Source: Chondrilla cf. caribensis
Lineage: Eukaryota; Porifera; Demospongiae; Chondrillida; Chondrillidae
Length of the DNA stretch: 60,000 bases
Direction: 5' to 3'
Assembly (NCBI GenBank): GCA_964020155.1
Contig: OZ026557.1
Span: 260,001 to 320,000, forward strand
Numbering within the stretch: position 1 is the stretch's first letter; every line of letters starts with the position of its first letter. This document shows, piece after piece, positions 44,762-53,833 of this stretch. The notes under the pieces are model-generated. The model was not told where the DNA came from. It saw nothing but the letters and a program-made list of their open reading frames with translations, and searched no databases. Position numbers and translations under genes: made by a program.

Positions 44762-45061
44762 AAACACTACAGGAATGCTTATATTTCCTCCACTCATTGA
44801 ATATTTCAGATTCTCTCTTCACAACTTCCTCCTTCCTCAACAGCTGTCTCCATGACTTCATGTACCAAACACTTCCTATCTCAGTCTCCCCATATTTAGT
44901 ACTCACTACCATCATCTCCTCTTTCCCCACAGATGAACTATGTTCTCCACATCTTCCCTCCTTGTGAATTCTCCCAGCAGCATCTCACTCGTGTGGCCCC
45001 AGACCTCCTCAGCAGCGCCTCTGACAGTGGCCATCTCATGATAGTTGTGGCCTCCAGCTAA
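35165..45061 (+). CDS. SPEN: SPEN (split-ends/SHARP), four RRMs and SPOC domain
   Basis: SPEN proteins are nuclear RNA-binding transcriptional repressors recruiting corepressors through SPOC. Fifteen exons: 35165-35262, 35396-35629, 36786-37024, 37248-37356, 37653-37735, 37889-38040, 38461-38586, 39159-39392, 39733-41078, 41844-42092, 42592-42775, 42892-42991, 43189-43472, 44503-44652, 44933-45061; 1,238 residues, all phases closing. RRM1 starts RHLWVGNF (exons 1-2). RRM2 runs over exons 3-5 ([11 protein letters not shown]). RRM3 is exons 6-7 (TRCLFVGNI). RRM4 is exons 8-9 (KAIWVDGI). A Met/Pro/Gly- then RS-rich region follows in exons 9-12. SPOC is in exons 13-15 ([50 protein letters not shown]). 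Four RRMs favour SPEN over RBM15, which has three; it is much shorter than vertebrate SPEN. Five donors are the first GT of (GT)n tracts. Confidence 0.95.
35630..36785. other. SPEN intron 2, 1.2 kb
   Basis: Contains a 17-bp minisatellite at 36280-36482. Otherwise I see no supported feature. Confidence 0.6.
36280..36482. repeat. 17-bp minisatellite, about 12 copies
   Basis: The unit is ACTCCTGGTTAGTACAC with ACGTACGT and CACG variants, in SPEN intron 2. Confidence 0.95.
37025..37190. repeat. (GT)n tract starting at SPEN exon 3 donor
   Basis: Exon 3 ends CGACCATCAG and the intron opens directly as (GT)n. A ~70-bp block with GCTGGTGTGCT, GTACATGCATGCATG and TACAGG is present twice within it. 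Confidence 0.95.
37357..37560. repeat. (GT)n tract starting at SPEN exon 4 donor
   Basis: About 200 bp of GT with two GGTGTAG interruptions. Exon 4 ends AGATTCAGGAG; the phase-2 junction with exon 5 requires the first GT. Confidence 0.95.
38587..38650. repeat. (GT)n tract starting at SPEN exon 7 donor
   Basis: Exon 7 ends AGGTTGAAG and the intron begins as (GT)n. The phase-0 junction with exon 8 restores RRM3 (LKVGFG). Confidence 0.95.
38651..39158. other. SPEN intron 7 remainder
   Basis: Short ACGT-rich stretches (38651-38675, 38798-38810) and unassigned sequence. No gene seen. Confidence 0.5.
39400..39625. repeat. (TG)n tract with a duplicated ACATGTACGTA block
   Basis: Two TG tracts flank two copies of a block with ACATGTACGTACGTATGTG and ATAAGTATATG. 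It starts eight bases after the SPEN exon 8 donor, which here is GTCAGTG rather than the repeat itself. Confidence 0.9.
41079..41153. repeat. (GT)n tract starting at SPEN exon 9 donor
   Basis: Exon 9 ends CACCACTCAG followed at once by (GT)n. The phase-2 junction to exon 10 continues the RS-rich frame. Confidence 0.95.
41154..41843. other. SPEN intron 9 remainder
   Basis: Several short TG stretches (41579-41602, 41625-41640) and unassigned sequence. No gene seen. Confidence 0.5.
42326..42453. repeat. ~125-bp foldback (hairpin) element in SPEN intron 10
   Basis: The left arm contains CCTGGGTGTGCCAACGTGGATGG. The right arm, read in reverse complement, contains CCTGGGTGTGCTACAGTGGAT. Inside, CCTAAT/ATTAGG, GAT/ATC and GAGG/CCTC continue the pairing down to an ACGAAA loop. 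It could be a small foldback MITE or a transcribed hairpin; no clear target-site duplication was recognised. Confidence 0.6.
42809..42864. repeat. (AC)n microsatellite before SPEN exon 12
   Basis: The AC tract ends 27 bp before the acceptor at 42892, in a short 116-bp intron. Confidence 0.95.
43473..43720. repeat. (GT)n-rich tract starting at SPEN exon 13 donor
   Basis: Exon 13 ends ACGAATGGAG and the intron begins as (GT)n. A ~70-bp compound block with TGCGTGCGTGCG and TTTGTGGGTG is tandemly repeated about three times. Confidence 0.95.
43721..44502. other. SPEN intron 13 remainder
   Basis: Contains a second TG tract at 44351-44442. No gene seen. Confidence 0.5.
44701..44761. repeat. (AC)n microsatellite, SPEN intron 14
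   Basis: Pure AC tract of about 60 bp in the last SPEN intron. Confidence 0.95.
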
Positions 45062-46071
45062 TGCTGCACTCCGCTGCTCCTAAATTTTATTGGTATATTT
45101 TCATTATCATCTTAACACAGTTACTGGTGCTTCCCGTGAACTCACGTAACTCTGCAGTGTTGTCGTCGTCATTCTTAACCATTTGTTCATCCAGGCATGC
45201 GTAGTTTCAAATGCCATATGTATCTTCACATGTTTGTCTGCGACATACGTGTGTGTGTGTGTGTGTTTGTTTGTGTGTGCTTTGTGTATAGGGCGAAGTT
45301 AGCATTTAATTTAATTTTGTACCAATTGAGTGACGTTTTGTTATTTGCGTGTGTATTTGTGTACGTAACTCGTTAACAGATAAGTAATATTAACAATAAT
45401 GTGCCGAGAATGTGAAGAATAATAATGAATATTAATATAAATATAAAGATAGATGGAATAATCAATAATATTATGTTTTTTAAAGAAAGGGAAATGGAAC
45501 ATCCATCTATCTATGTCTACACGTGTAGGTATAAGTTCATAGTGGAACAAGAAACATAAGAGCACTGATTCTCGTCAGTATATAGCTCAATGCATGTAGA
45601 CTCCATGGGTACGAGACAACAATACTTGAAATGTACACACCTCAACAACAATATCAGTTTTAATCACTGCAATGTGAATGACTGCCATTCGTGGAAGATG
45701 CATGATGTATTATCGTACATACAGTGGGAATTTCCATAACTAATAGTAGCCGCACACACAGCTCCTGGAACATGAACTACATCATTCCAAAAATACTTGT
45801 TGAAACTATGCTACTTCCCCCATGATATCCCATGTTGGTCCAATTTCATTTCGACACTCTAGATCTATTGGCATCGTGACAGAAGCATGACTGGTGTTTC
45901 CTTTGACTGGCAGTTGGTAACTCAGTAGCAACATTCCAAGAGGCCAAATGTGGCCACCATGTGACGCTGACCTAATAGCTCACTCTCCTGTCTTCCGAGA
46001 GGCCCTCTCGCGACGACTGCTACTTCCTGTCACGCCATTACATACCTACTACACACCTCTGGAACACCCCT
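45062..46071. other. SPEN 3' flank and intergenic spacer
   Basis: AT-rich presumed 3' UTR followed by unassigned spacer. No canonical AATAAA was found by eye; AATATAAATATAAAG occurs at about 45432. No gene seen. Confidence 0.5.
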
Positions 46072-46347
46072 TATAAAAGAATGAAATTCTTATAGGAGAA
46101 CAGTCTGTTTACGCCGTCCCTCCAATACCACTAGCGTCCGTTTAAAATAGGGTAGCCCGTAGCGCTATAAAGTTCTGTAGCTAGCGTTGAAGCGATCATA
46201 GTACTGGTATAAACAGGAAAGATAGACTAATTTAGCCGTAGTTATTCTGTTGTGAATAGTTAGAGTCAGCTGTTGTCAAGTATGCCCGATGCTGTAGTTG
46301 TACAAGGACCCATACCGAAAGGAAGTGGACCCGAAGTTGTTCAGTAA
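46072..46347 (+). promoter_or_regulatory. SLC25A11 promoter (TATA box) and upstream ORF
   Basis: TATAAAA at 46072-46078 is well placed for the carrier gene. A short upstream ORF of 21 codons (ATG at 46282, stop at 46345-46347) precedes the main start. Its last codons overlap a strong donor, CA|GTAAGT, at 46344. Used as an alternative first exon it would join exon 2 in frame, but would lose the start of the first membrane helix. Confidence 0.5.
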
Positions 46348-46491
46348 GTTCTTGGAGAGTGCGCTTTGAGTAACGCGATGGTTTTATCGCGAATTTCCCG
46401 TATGAAACGTGCTTTGTGTTGGCGGTGTACGGCACTGTATGTCAATGTATCCTCCAGGAAAGAGTCGATCAATCTAGCTAGCGCGAAGAAG

Positions 46492-47540
46492 ATGCCGAAC
46501 CAAACACAGATACCAAAGGGAGCCAACTTTTTATTGGGTGGATTGGCTGGGTAAGTTATCTAATTCCATATCCTGTCACATGCTCAGTTATTGCGGTTTG
46601 ACTTGAAGAGATCGATTTCTGTTCGTTTGAAGGATGGGGGCAACGACCGTGGTCCAACCGCTGGATTTGGTGAAAACAAGAATGCAGTTGGCGGGAGAGG
46701 GGGCCAGAGGAGGGCAGAGGAACACCATAGCAACGATGCTACAGGTTATCCGTAACGAAGGCTTGTTGGCTGTCTACAACGGGTGAGTGTACATCCCAGT
46801 GTTCGCCAAGTATCATTTGTTGGGAGAAGGATTGTGTGACATCCACAGGTTGCTGCTTTTTGCTGCTTGTTACAGAGTAGGTTGATCTGACCCCCTTTGA
46901 CACACATAGCTGCCACTCTGGTGTAGCTTTGTAAACATGTTGTTGCCATGTAAACTGTCACTCACATTGTAGCTTGCACACAGTAAACTGTAGCTTGCAC
47001 ACAGTCTGCAGTGTTGGTGGTGTAGTGTTGGGTTGACACCGAAGTCAGCCATTACATTGTAAACACACACAACACCATTCCAACTCTCGTTGTATGCGTG
47101 CGTTGCTATAGTATTGCTAGTGGATTATGGGGTCACCATGGCAATGTTACGTCCACCAGTGTGACACTAATCATGGCTGAAGATTGTGTTAGACCAACAT
47201 CATGTTAGCCACACAGTACAACTCACTATATGAACCAGATATAATATTGTATGTACTACCATACAATATGTATTATAATGTATGTGCTGTATACCATACC
47301 ATATATAATACTATATGTACTACCATACAATATGTATTATAGTGTATGTGCTGAATTGAACACTATACCATACTGTATGCAGTATGTTTGTACCATGCTA
47401 CATGTCTGTATGTGTAGTGTGTGGTGTCTGTTCTATGGGTTCTGTTTCCTGTCAGCCTTTCAGCTGCTCTCCTGAGGCAGGCCACCTACACCACAACCAG
47501 ATTAGGAGTCTATACTTCACTATCTGATATGTACACCAGG

Positions 47541-47632
<92 letters not shown>

Positions 47633-47659
47633 ATGTGTGCATGCGTGTATGTGTGTGCA

Positions 47660-47701
<42 letters not shown>

Positions 47702-48169
47702 GTGTGCATGTACATGGTGTGTTATGTACACATGTAAGCATGCATGATCGCTCTGTACCAACCATAATATTGATCTATTGTCATCGTCTCATCTGCAGTT
47801 CTATGGGGAACCCACCAAATCTTATAACCAAAATAGGCATAGGTATGAGCTATTGTTGTTATATATGTTGTTGTTGTTGTTTACACGAGTGTACTTCTGT
47901 TGGTTACTAGTACGCTAGCCATGTTTATGCCATGACAATGCTTTCTGCATGTTGTGTTTCCGCAGGAATGACGGCAGGAGCAACAGGTGCCTTCATCGGT
48001 ACACCAGCTGAGATATCCCTCATCCGGATGACTGCTGATGGAAGGTTTGTACGTGTGTGTTATTGGGTTGTGGTGGTTTGTCTGGTGTTCTCAGTACGTT
48101 TGACTACACCAACTTATGTATGTGTAGCTGATGACACAGGGATTCATGTGCCTATAGGTGGGGATATGC

Positions 48170-48242
<73 letters not shown>

Positions 48243-48273
48243 ACACAAACACAAACACACCCACCCACCCACA

Positions 48274-48320
<47 letters not shown>

Positions 48321-49561
48321 CTAGACATGGTGTACATAGAGTGTCCACTCCTCTGTAGACTACCTGTGGAGCAGAGAAGAGGATACAAGAACGTCTTCAA
48401 TGCACTTGCTAGAATTAGCAGAGAGGAAGGGGTGTTAACATTGTGGAGGGTGAGTGGTGTCTGTCTGTTGGTGTACCGCCGTGCAGCGATCACATCCACC
48501 TTGCCGTTCCCTGCAGGGGTGTGGGCCCACTGTGATCAGAGCCATGGTGGTGAATGCAGCTCAACTGGCATCATATTCACAAGCCAAGCAGATGCTGTTG
48601 GCAACAAGTGTGTATTTGTGTGTGTGTGTGTGTGTGTGTGTATGCAGGCACATGTGTGTGTTTGTAGAAAATCCATGTGACTCTCACATCAGACCAGGGT
48701 CAAAGTTTATTGGTGCACCATTGGTACACACACCCTGTGTGCCAATCACATGCTCAGTCTGTTCCAGGTGGTCCTGGAGTGAACCCCTCCTGTGTGCTAA
48801 TCACATGTACAGTCTGTTCCAGGTGGTCCTGGAGTGAACCCCTCCTGTGTGCTAATCACATGTACAGTCTGTTCCAGGTGGTCCTGTAGTGAACCCCTCC
48901 TGTGAATCCCTCACTGTCTGTAGTCATAACAAGAGCATAGTTGTTATGAGGGTGGCTTCTGTGGGTGAATACTGACCATAAGTGTGGAGTGTGATGTATT
49001 TCAGAGATATCACCTTCCATCAGGTTCTTCACAGTCTTCTCAGCAGGAAGCTATTGGTGCAGACCTTAAAAGCCCTCTGTAATGGAGCTGTAAGAGCCCC
49101 CCCTTGTAGTAGAGCTGTAAGAGCCCCCCTTGTAGTGGAGCTGTAAGAGACCCCTTTGCAGTATACTGTGGTTATAAGAGCCCCCCTTGTAGTAGAGCTT
49201 AAGAGACCCCTCGCAGCATACTGTGGTTATAAGAGCCCCTTGTAATTGAGCTATAAGAGCCCTTGTAATTTATACTCACATAATAATAGCCCACTTCAGC
49301 AACTCTATAGACCAGATATGTTTGCTTCTACAAGCAAAGTCATGTCTCCTCCAAAATGCAGTGTTGGTGTTGTCTGTGGTGAGCACAACTGACTGTGTTA
49401 TCCCCTCCAGGTCACTTTGAGGACAATATCAAGTGTCACTTCACAGCCAGTATGATCAGTGGACTCATCACTACCATAGCCTCCATGCCTGCGGACATTG
49501 CTAAGACCAGAATACAGAACATGAAGATGATCGATGGGAAGCCAGAGTACCGAGGAACACT

Positions 49562-49640
<79 letters not shown>

Positions 49641-51634
49641 ATGCATGCATGTGTGTGTGCGTGTTTGTGTGCCAGTTTTTTGCTTTCAGCAGTTTTATTG
49701 TTGTTTTCAAGCACAAACATGTAGACTGTCTCCTATAGTGTATAATTCTAGCAGTACAGTTGAAGGTTACTAGTACTACCAATTCCTGGAATACAATAGT
49801 ACACATTGAGCTCTCAACACACAGAGCACTCATCTGAATGGTAGGGCCAACCATACCACACTGCAATATATCACAAAGACTCAATAGAAGAATGAGAATG
49901 TGTTGGCAGAAGGTGTACATTAGACGTACATGTCGAGGACTCCACTGTACATACTAGTAGACCTGTACATTAGATGTACATGACAAGGACACCACTGTAC
50001 AGACCAGTAGACCTGTACATTAGATGTACATGACGAGGACTCCACTGTACATACTAGTAGACCTGTACATTAGATGTACATGACAAGGACTCCACTGTAC
50101 AGACCAGTAGACCTGTACATTAGATGTACATGACAAGGACTCCACTGTACAGACTAGTAGACCTGTACATTAGATGTACATGACAAGGACTCCACTGTAC
50201 ATACTAGTAGACCTGTACATTAGATGTACATGACAAGGACTCCACTGTACAGACTAGTAGACCTGTACATTAGATGTACATGACAAGGACTCCACTGTAA
50301 AGACTAGTAGACCGATTGTGGCGTCAAACTTGTTCTGTCATACACATATACACAATTCATATTGTTAAAATTGAACCATTCTCAGGACGTCTTCGTTCGC
50401 ATCATCAAGACTGAGGGTGTCCTTGCTCTCTGGAAGGGTTTCAACCCCTACTTCGTCCGTATTGGTTCACACACAGTCATCACCTTCATCATACTAGAGC
50501 AGATGAGGAGGCTATACATCAGTCACATGATGTGACCCCCGGGGAGACTTTGTACGCTTCACTCCCACGATGTGACCCCCGGGGGACTTTGTACATAAGC
50601 ACTCTTTACACCCTAAGTGGATTCTGTCACATTTTGTACATTCAGTTATAACCACGTTTACATGGTACAGTGTACTCTATTCAGGTGACTCTTCATAATC
50701 ATAATTGAAATTTTATTTCCTCCAATCACATTGTTAGCTCATTAATCAATTAATCATTTTCTCAAATTCTCTGTAATGATCTTTTGTTGCATAGTCAATC
50801 ATAATTTATCTTGTGATCAATCTAATTCATGAATCATATGCAATATAATATTATGAGAAATATTAGATGAATATTAATTAAGTAAATAAGAGCCCATGAT
50901 CACTAGCATAGTAAGTTTTCCAGGCTGTTTAGTACCAAATAAGAGCCCAGTGCTACTATTTTAATTGGCCTGAATCCTTACAAGTGCTTGTCCCCATCAA
51001 AGCTGAATTCATGTGACTGTGTCATTTATATGGATTCAATGTTGTTCAAACAATATCAATTCAATTAAAGTGTATTGTCCATATTTTTACATGACTTCAA
51101 CTGTGTATGTGTCAGAGTGTTTAATAGTTCACACAGTCCCTTATACCTATGTTTGTGGAGTATTGTATTCTCCTATTGTGAGTCAGCTCATTATGTATAC
51201 GGGGGACCTCTCTATGAAGGACACGCTGCGACCAGCTAAAATGTCCACAGTTGAGAGGTTGTCCACTCTTCAGAGGTATTAAATGTATTAACTCAATAGG
51301 AAAGTCTATACTTGGTGCCTTAGAAAGTGTCCTTTGTAGGGAGGTAATTTCTGTGGAGTTCATTATTTGGAGTGTCCTTAAATAGAGGTTCCACTGTATT
51401 CTCACATGTTGAAAAATATGTGGTTCTGCATCACTGTCAATCCAACTCTTGAACATGTGCTTTTTCCTCCATCACTACATGTAGGACGTGTTTATAAAAG
51501 TGTCAAGGAAGGAGGGATTCTTCAGCTTATGGAAGGGGTTCACCCCTTACTACTCCAGACTGGGGCCTCACACCGTCCTCACTTTCATCCTACTGGAACA
51601 GATGAAGGCATTCTACACCCGAAACTTGATGTAG
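46492..51634 (+). CDS. SLC25A11: Mitochondrial 2-oxoglutarate/malate carrier, alternative last exons
   Basis: SLC25A11 exchanges 2-oxoglutarate for malate across the inner mitochondrial membrane, part of the malate-aspartate shuttle. Exons: 46492-46550, 46633-46782, 47456-47539, 47799-47842, 47966-48044, 48359-48449, 48517-48607, 49411-49562, then either 50386-50535 or 51485-51634; 299 residues with either end. Family landmarks are [27 protein letters not shown] (first signature), [65 protein letters not shown] and [22 protein letters not shown]. Phases close throughout. Start chosen at 46492 because carriers have a short N-terminus; an in-frame ATG at 46378 would add 38 residues. Donors at 48608 and 49563 open GT-rich repeats. 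Confidence 0.95.
46783..47455. other. SLC25A11 intron 2
   Basis: Unassigned intron. Between 47245 and 47390 a ~70-bp block with ATGTACTACCATACAATATG is present twice. No gene seen. Confidence 0.5.
47545..47702. repeat. (TG)n microsatellite, SLC25A11 intron 3
   Basis: Long TG tract with GAGAG and GCATG interruptions starting five bases after the GTACT donor. Confidence 0.95.
48170..48320. repeat. (AC)n microsatellite, SLC25A11 intron 5
   Basis: About 150 bp of AC with a CCCACCCACCC interruption, ending 38 bp before the exon 6 acceptor. Confidence 0.95.
48750..48905. repeat. ~54-bp tandem repeat, about 3 copies
   Basis: The unit contains CAGTCTGTTCCAGGTGGTCC and GTGAACCCCTCCTGTG, in SLC25A11 intron 7. 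Confidence 0.85.
49078..49270. repeat. Degenerate ~25/60-bp repeat
   Basis: Repeats of GAGCTGTAAGAGCCCCCCTT with a longer period that adds GCAGTATACTGTGGTTATAAG, in SLC25A11 intron 7. Confidence 0.75.
49563..49650. repeat. (GT)n tract starting at SLC25A11 exon 8 donor
   Basis: Exon 8 ends GGAACACTG and the intron begins directly as (GT)n. Both alternative last exons are phase 0, so the first GT is required. Confidence 0.95.
49915..50315. repeat. 50-bp minisatellite, 8 copies
   Basis: The unit contains GACCTGTACATTAGATGTAC and CAAGGACTCCACTGTACAGA. It lies in the intron between exon 8 and the first alternative terminal exon, ending 71 bp before its acceptor. Confidence 0.95.
50386..50535 (+). 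CDS. SLC25A11: SLC25A11 alternative terminal exon a
   Basis: Acceptor CATTCTCAG, phase 0, 49 codons plus TGA. It encodes [19 protein letters not shown] ... [10 protein letters not shown], covering the last matrix helix and sixth membrane helix. Compared with exon b, the GPHT motif is GSHT. A possible polyadenylation signal, ATTAAA, lies at 51064-51069, between the two terminal exons. Confidence 0.88.
   Translation, partial: DVFVRIIKTEGVLALWKGFNPYFVRIGSHTVITFIILEQMRRLYISHMM
51064..51069 (+). terminator. Possible polyadenylation signal ATTAAA for exon a isoform
   Basis: ATTAAA is the commonest variant hexamer. It lies 529 bp after the exon a stop and before the exon b acceptor. Confidence 0.35.
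51485..51634 (+). CDS. SLC25A11: SLC25A11 alternative terminal exon b
   Basis: Acceptor CACTACATGTAG, phase 0, again 49 codons plus TAG. It encodes [19 protein letters not shown] ... [10 protein letters not shown], closer to the usual family sequence than exon a. The two exons agree at about 26 of 49 residues. AATAAA at 51699-51704 is a canonical polyadenylation signal for this isoform. Confidence 0.88.
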   Translation, partial: DVFIKVSRKEGFFSLWKGFTPYYSRLGPHTVLTFILLEQMKAFYTRNLM

Positions 51635-51698
51635 TATACAGATGTATACAAATATGCAGCGATATCACTTAATTTGTAGCAATAATTGTAAAAAGGCG

Positions 51699-51704
51699 AA
51701 TAAA
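51699..51704 (+). terminator. Polyadenylation signal AATAAA for exon b isoform
   Basis: Canonical hexamer 65 bp after the exon b stop codon and 62 bp before the pseudokinase start codon. Confidence 0.7.
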
Positions 51705-51765
51705 ATTATCTGTTGATTAGCGGTAGTGACCGCGCACGGGGTTTCCCCTTGTAAGCCGTCCCAAG

Positions 51766-53043
51766 ATGGCCGCTTCGGATAATGAGTTGTATATATCCGG
51801 TATCGAAACCACAGGTGAAACGTTGAGCAAAAGTTACTTTGGAATTGATTATAAAGTTCTATTGTACCAAACGCCTTGTTCTGCTAAGAAAATTCACAAA
51901 AAGTTTCTTTCAGATGAGAAGGCGTTGAGGAAGTTCTTACGTGTCTGTCAGCGTTGGTGCAGCTTAAGGCACCCTCACGTACATCAGTTCCTCGGGCTAT
52001 GGAACAGCAGCTCATTCCCAGTCCCCTTGGTCGTCACAGAAAAGATGGACTGTCAACTGTCCACGCTTTTGACATCTCTTCCAAAGGAATCGTTTTCATT
52101 TAGAAGAAAATCGGAAATTCTCTATCAAGTTGCTTTAGCTCTCGTGTTTCTCCACGGCAGAGACCCCGCTACTATTCACGGCGATCTCACTCCTTACAGT
52201 GTGCTAGTTGATGTCTCCAGTGATCGAGCCAAGATCACAGATGTTGGCATGGCAACTGTTTGTGGAACATCAGTTACCTATGGCAGCACTGCTGGAGGGA
52301 AGTCTACACCATGTGCAAGAAAGAGTCAGAAAAGTGTTTCTGAGTCTTTATTTTCAACTTCCAATGACATGAGATACTATGGGTTACTCACACTCCACAC
52401 CCTCACCCACACTCCCCCCACTCCACCCCTCACTACTACTACATTCACTGATGATTTTCTGGATGATGTGATTGGAAAGAAGTATTATGCAATACTTACC
52501 CAGGATGAGACTGAGTTTGTTTCAAGGGTAGTTGTCAAGTGTTTGCGACATGATGCAATAATTGCCTCAGTATTGGCCCTTGAAATGAGAACCGTTGTTG
52601 AGTGTACCAGGGATCACAGTACAGATATAAAAAGAGGTGATACAAAGACAGGAAGTGTTGACACACCCACAGGAAGTCATCACACACCCATTCCAGTGCA
52701 GCATGCCAAGCCAAAAGTTGGCAATCACATGAAAGGTTCCAAGAAGACTGTCACGAAGAATGAAGCTCACTGTGACATTGATTCCTACGTGAACATCTCA
52801 ATCCCTTTGGTTCATAGCTCTGTGCAGTTTGGGGACATATCGCCAGGATTGTTATCTGGTGGAGGAGGGAGTATTAATTCTGAGGAGAATGAGCTGATCA
52901 GGAGAATCATTGAGATCGAACACAATGAAGACATCGTTCCAACCCTTCCGACTGGAGGGGAGAGTAGAGAAAGTGAGAAAACAGCATCTTCATCAGAACA
53001 AAGTGATGATGATAATTTCACTAAAGAGATTTTTAGTTTGTGA
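51766..53043 (+). CDS. Intronless protein-kinase-like protein, probable pseudokinase
   Basis: 425 residues, single exon, starting 62 bp after the SLC25A11 polyadenylation signal. Residues about 20-240 look like a divergent TKL-type kinase fold: a Lys pair at 41-42, WCSLRHPHVHQFLGLW (αC-β4), YQVALALVFLH (αE), catalytic-loop IHGDLTPYSVLV (138-147) and ITDVGMA (157-163) for DFG. HRD is HGD with the Asp kept, but the metal-binding Asn is Ser145, DFG is DVG, no glycine-rich loop is visible and no APE motif follows. Phosphotransfer is therefore doubtful. The remainder is Ser/Thr/Glu-rich and probably disordered. Function unknown. Lack of introns suggests a retrocopy or an old intronless gene. Confidence 0.75.
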   Translation: MAASDNELYISGIETTGETLSKSYFGIDYKVLLYQTPCSAKKIHKKFLSDEKALRKFLRVCQRWCSLRHPHVHQFLGLWNSSSFPVPLVVTEKMDCQLSTLLTSLPKESFSFRRKSEILYQVALALVFLHGRDPATIHGDLTPYSVLVDVSSDRAKITDVGMATVCGTSVTYGSTAGGKSTPCARKSQKSVSESLFSTSNDMRYYGLLTLHTLTHTPPTPPLTTTTFTDDFLDDVIGKKYYAILTQDETEFVSRVVVKCLRHDAIIASVLALEMRTVVECTRDHSTDIKRGDTKTGSVDTPTGSHHTPIPVQHAKPKVGNHMKGSKKTVTKNEAHCDIDSYVNISIPLVHSSVQFGDISPGLLSGGGGSINSEENELIRRIIEIEHNEDIVPTLPTGGESRESEKTASSSEQSDDDNFTKEIFSL

Positions 53044-53728
53044 TATTGAATCAATGATTTGAAAATATTTATTATAGTGTGCTTATTGTCAATATAAATC
53101 CACTGCTAATGACATACAGTAATTTGCTGCATGGCATATACTAGTCCGTATGAGGATGTCTGATAGCTTTAGCTACCAAACATCGATTGGAGGGCCCAAG
53201 CGTGGTAGAAATGGCCTCTATATAAATACATCATCATGCAGGTTTATCAAAGCAATTATAGTAGGATATTATAATAATATAATAGACTATGTGTTTATGT
53301 ATTATAATCTGCTTATTTTCTTAACGTTATAGCTACCTATAATTTATAGCATCCTTTTCATCTAATATTCCATGCCCTAATCACACATCTTGGTCATCCT
53401 ACTATCAAATTTTCTTTTCAGGTAACTGAGGAAGGGACTCTGGAACTTACATATAAAGTGCCTCAAACACTTGAGCATCTCTGTATAGCTAGCTATACCC
53501 ATCTCTTGGAGAAAACCTGAGTACGTATAGCTAGGAGGTTCAGTCACCGTTTTTTGTTGATCGAATTCGTTTGTTTTTATTTAAACCTGTCAGTTAAGTA
53601 GGTGGAGTTTCGGTACATTTACCATTGGCTATTATGTACCTTTCTCATTGGAAATTTCAGTTTGGACATTACGCACGTATCATAGTACTATGAACCTGAA
53701 TCTGAACTGAAGTTTACGGACTTTTCAT
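53044..53728. other. Intergenic spacer
   Basis: AT-rich spacer between the pseudokinase and the first TRIM-NHL gene. No gene or repeat array seen. Confidence 0.5.
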
Positions 53729-53833
53729 CACGTGAGTAGTTCCGTATACATATATACACGTTGTTTCTCGGAAAGATCTAGGAGCCGCGCCCAGTTTTTT
53801 GTCAACCGACATCGTGTCGTCAAGTGATATTTG
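53729..53833 (+). promoter_or_regulatory. Core promoter and 5' UTR exon of TRIM-NHL gene 1 (E-box)
   Basis: CACGTG at 53729-53734 is followed by GTAGTTCCGTATA and a non-coding exon ending TTTG|GTAAGTG at 53833. The same block precedes gene 2 at 57925-58022, which supports its identification. Splicing to the acceptor before 54234 gives the coding exon. Confidence 0.6.

Noticed and set aside
46378..46491. 38-residue N-terminal extension of the carrier
   Set aside because: In frame, but mitochondrial carriers normally have short N-termini without presequence and the stretch has no family similarity; the ATG at 46492 fits better.
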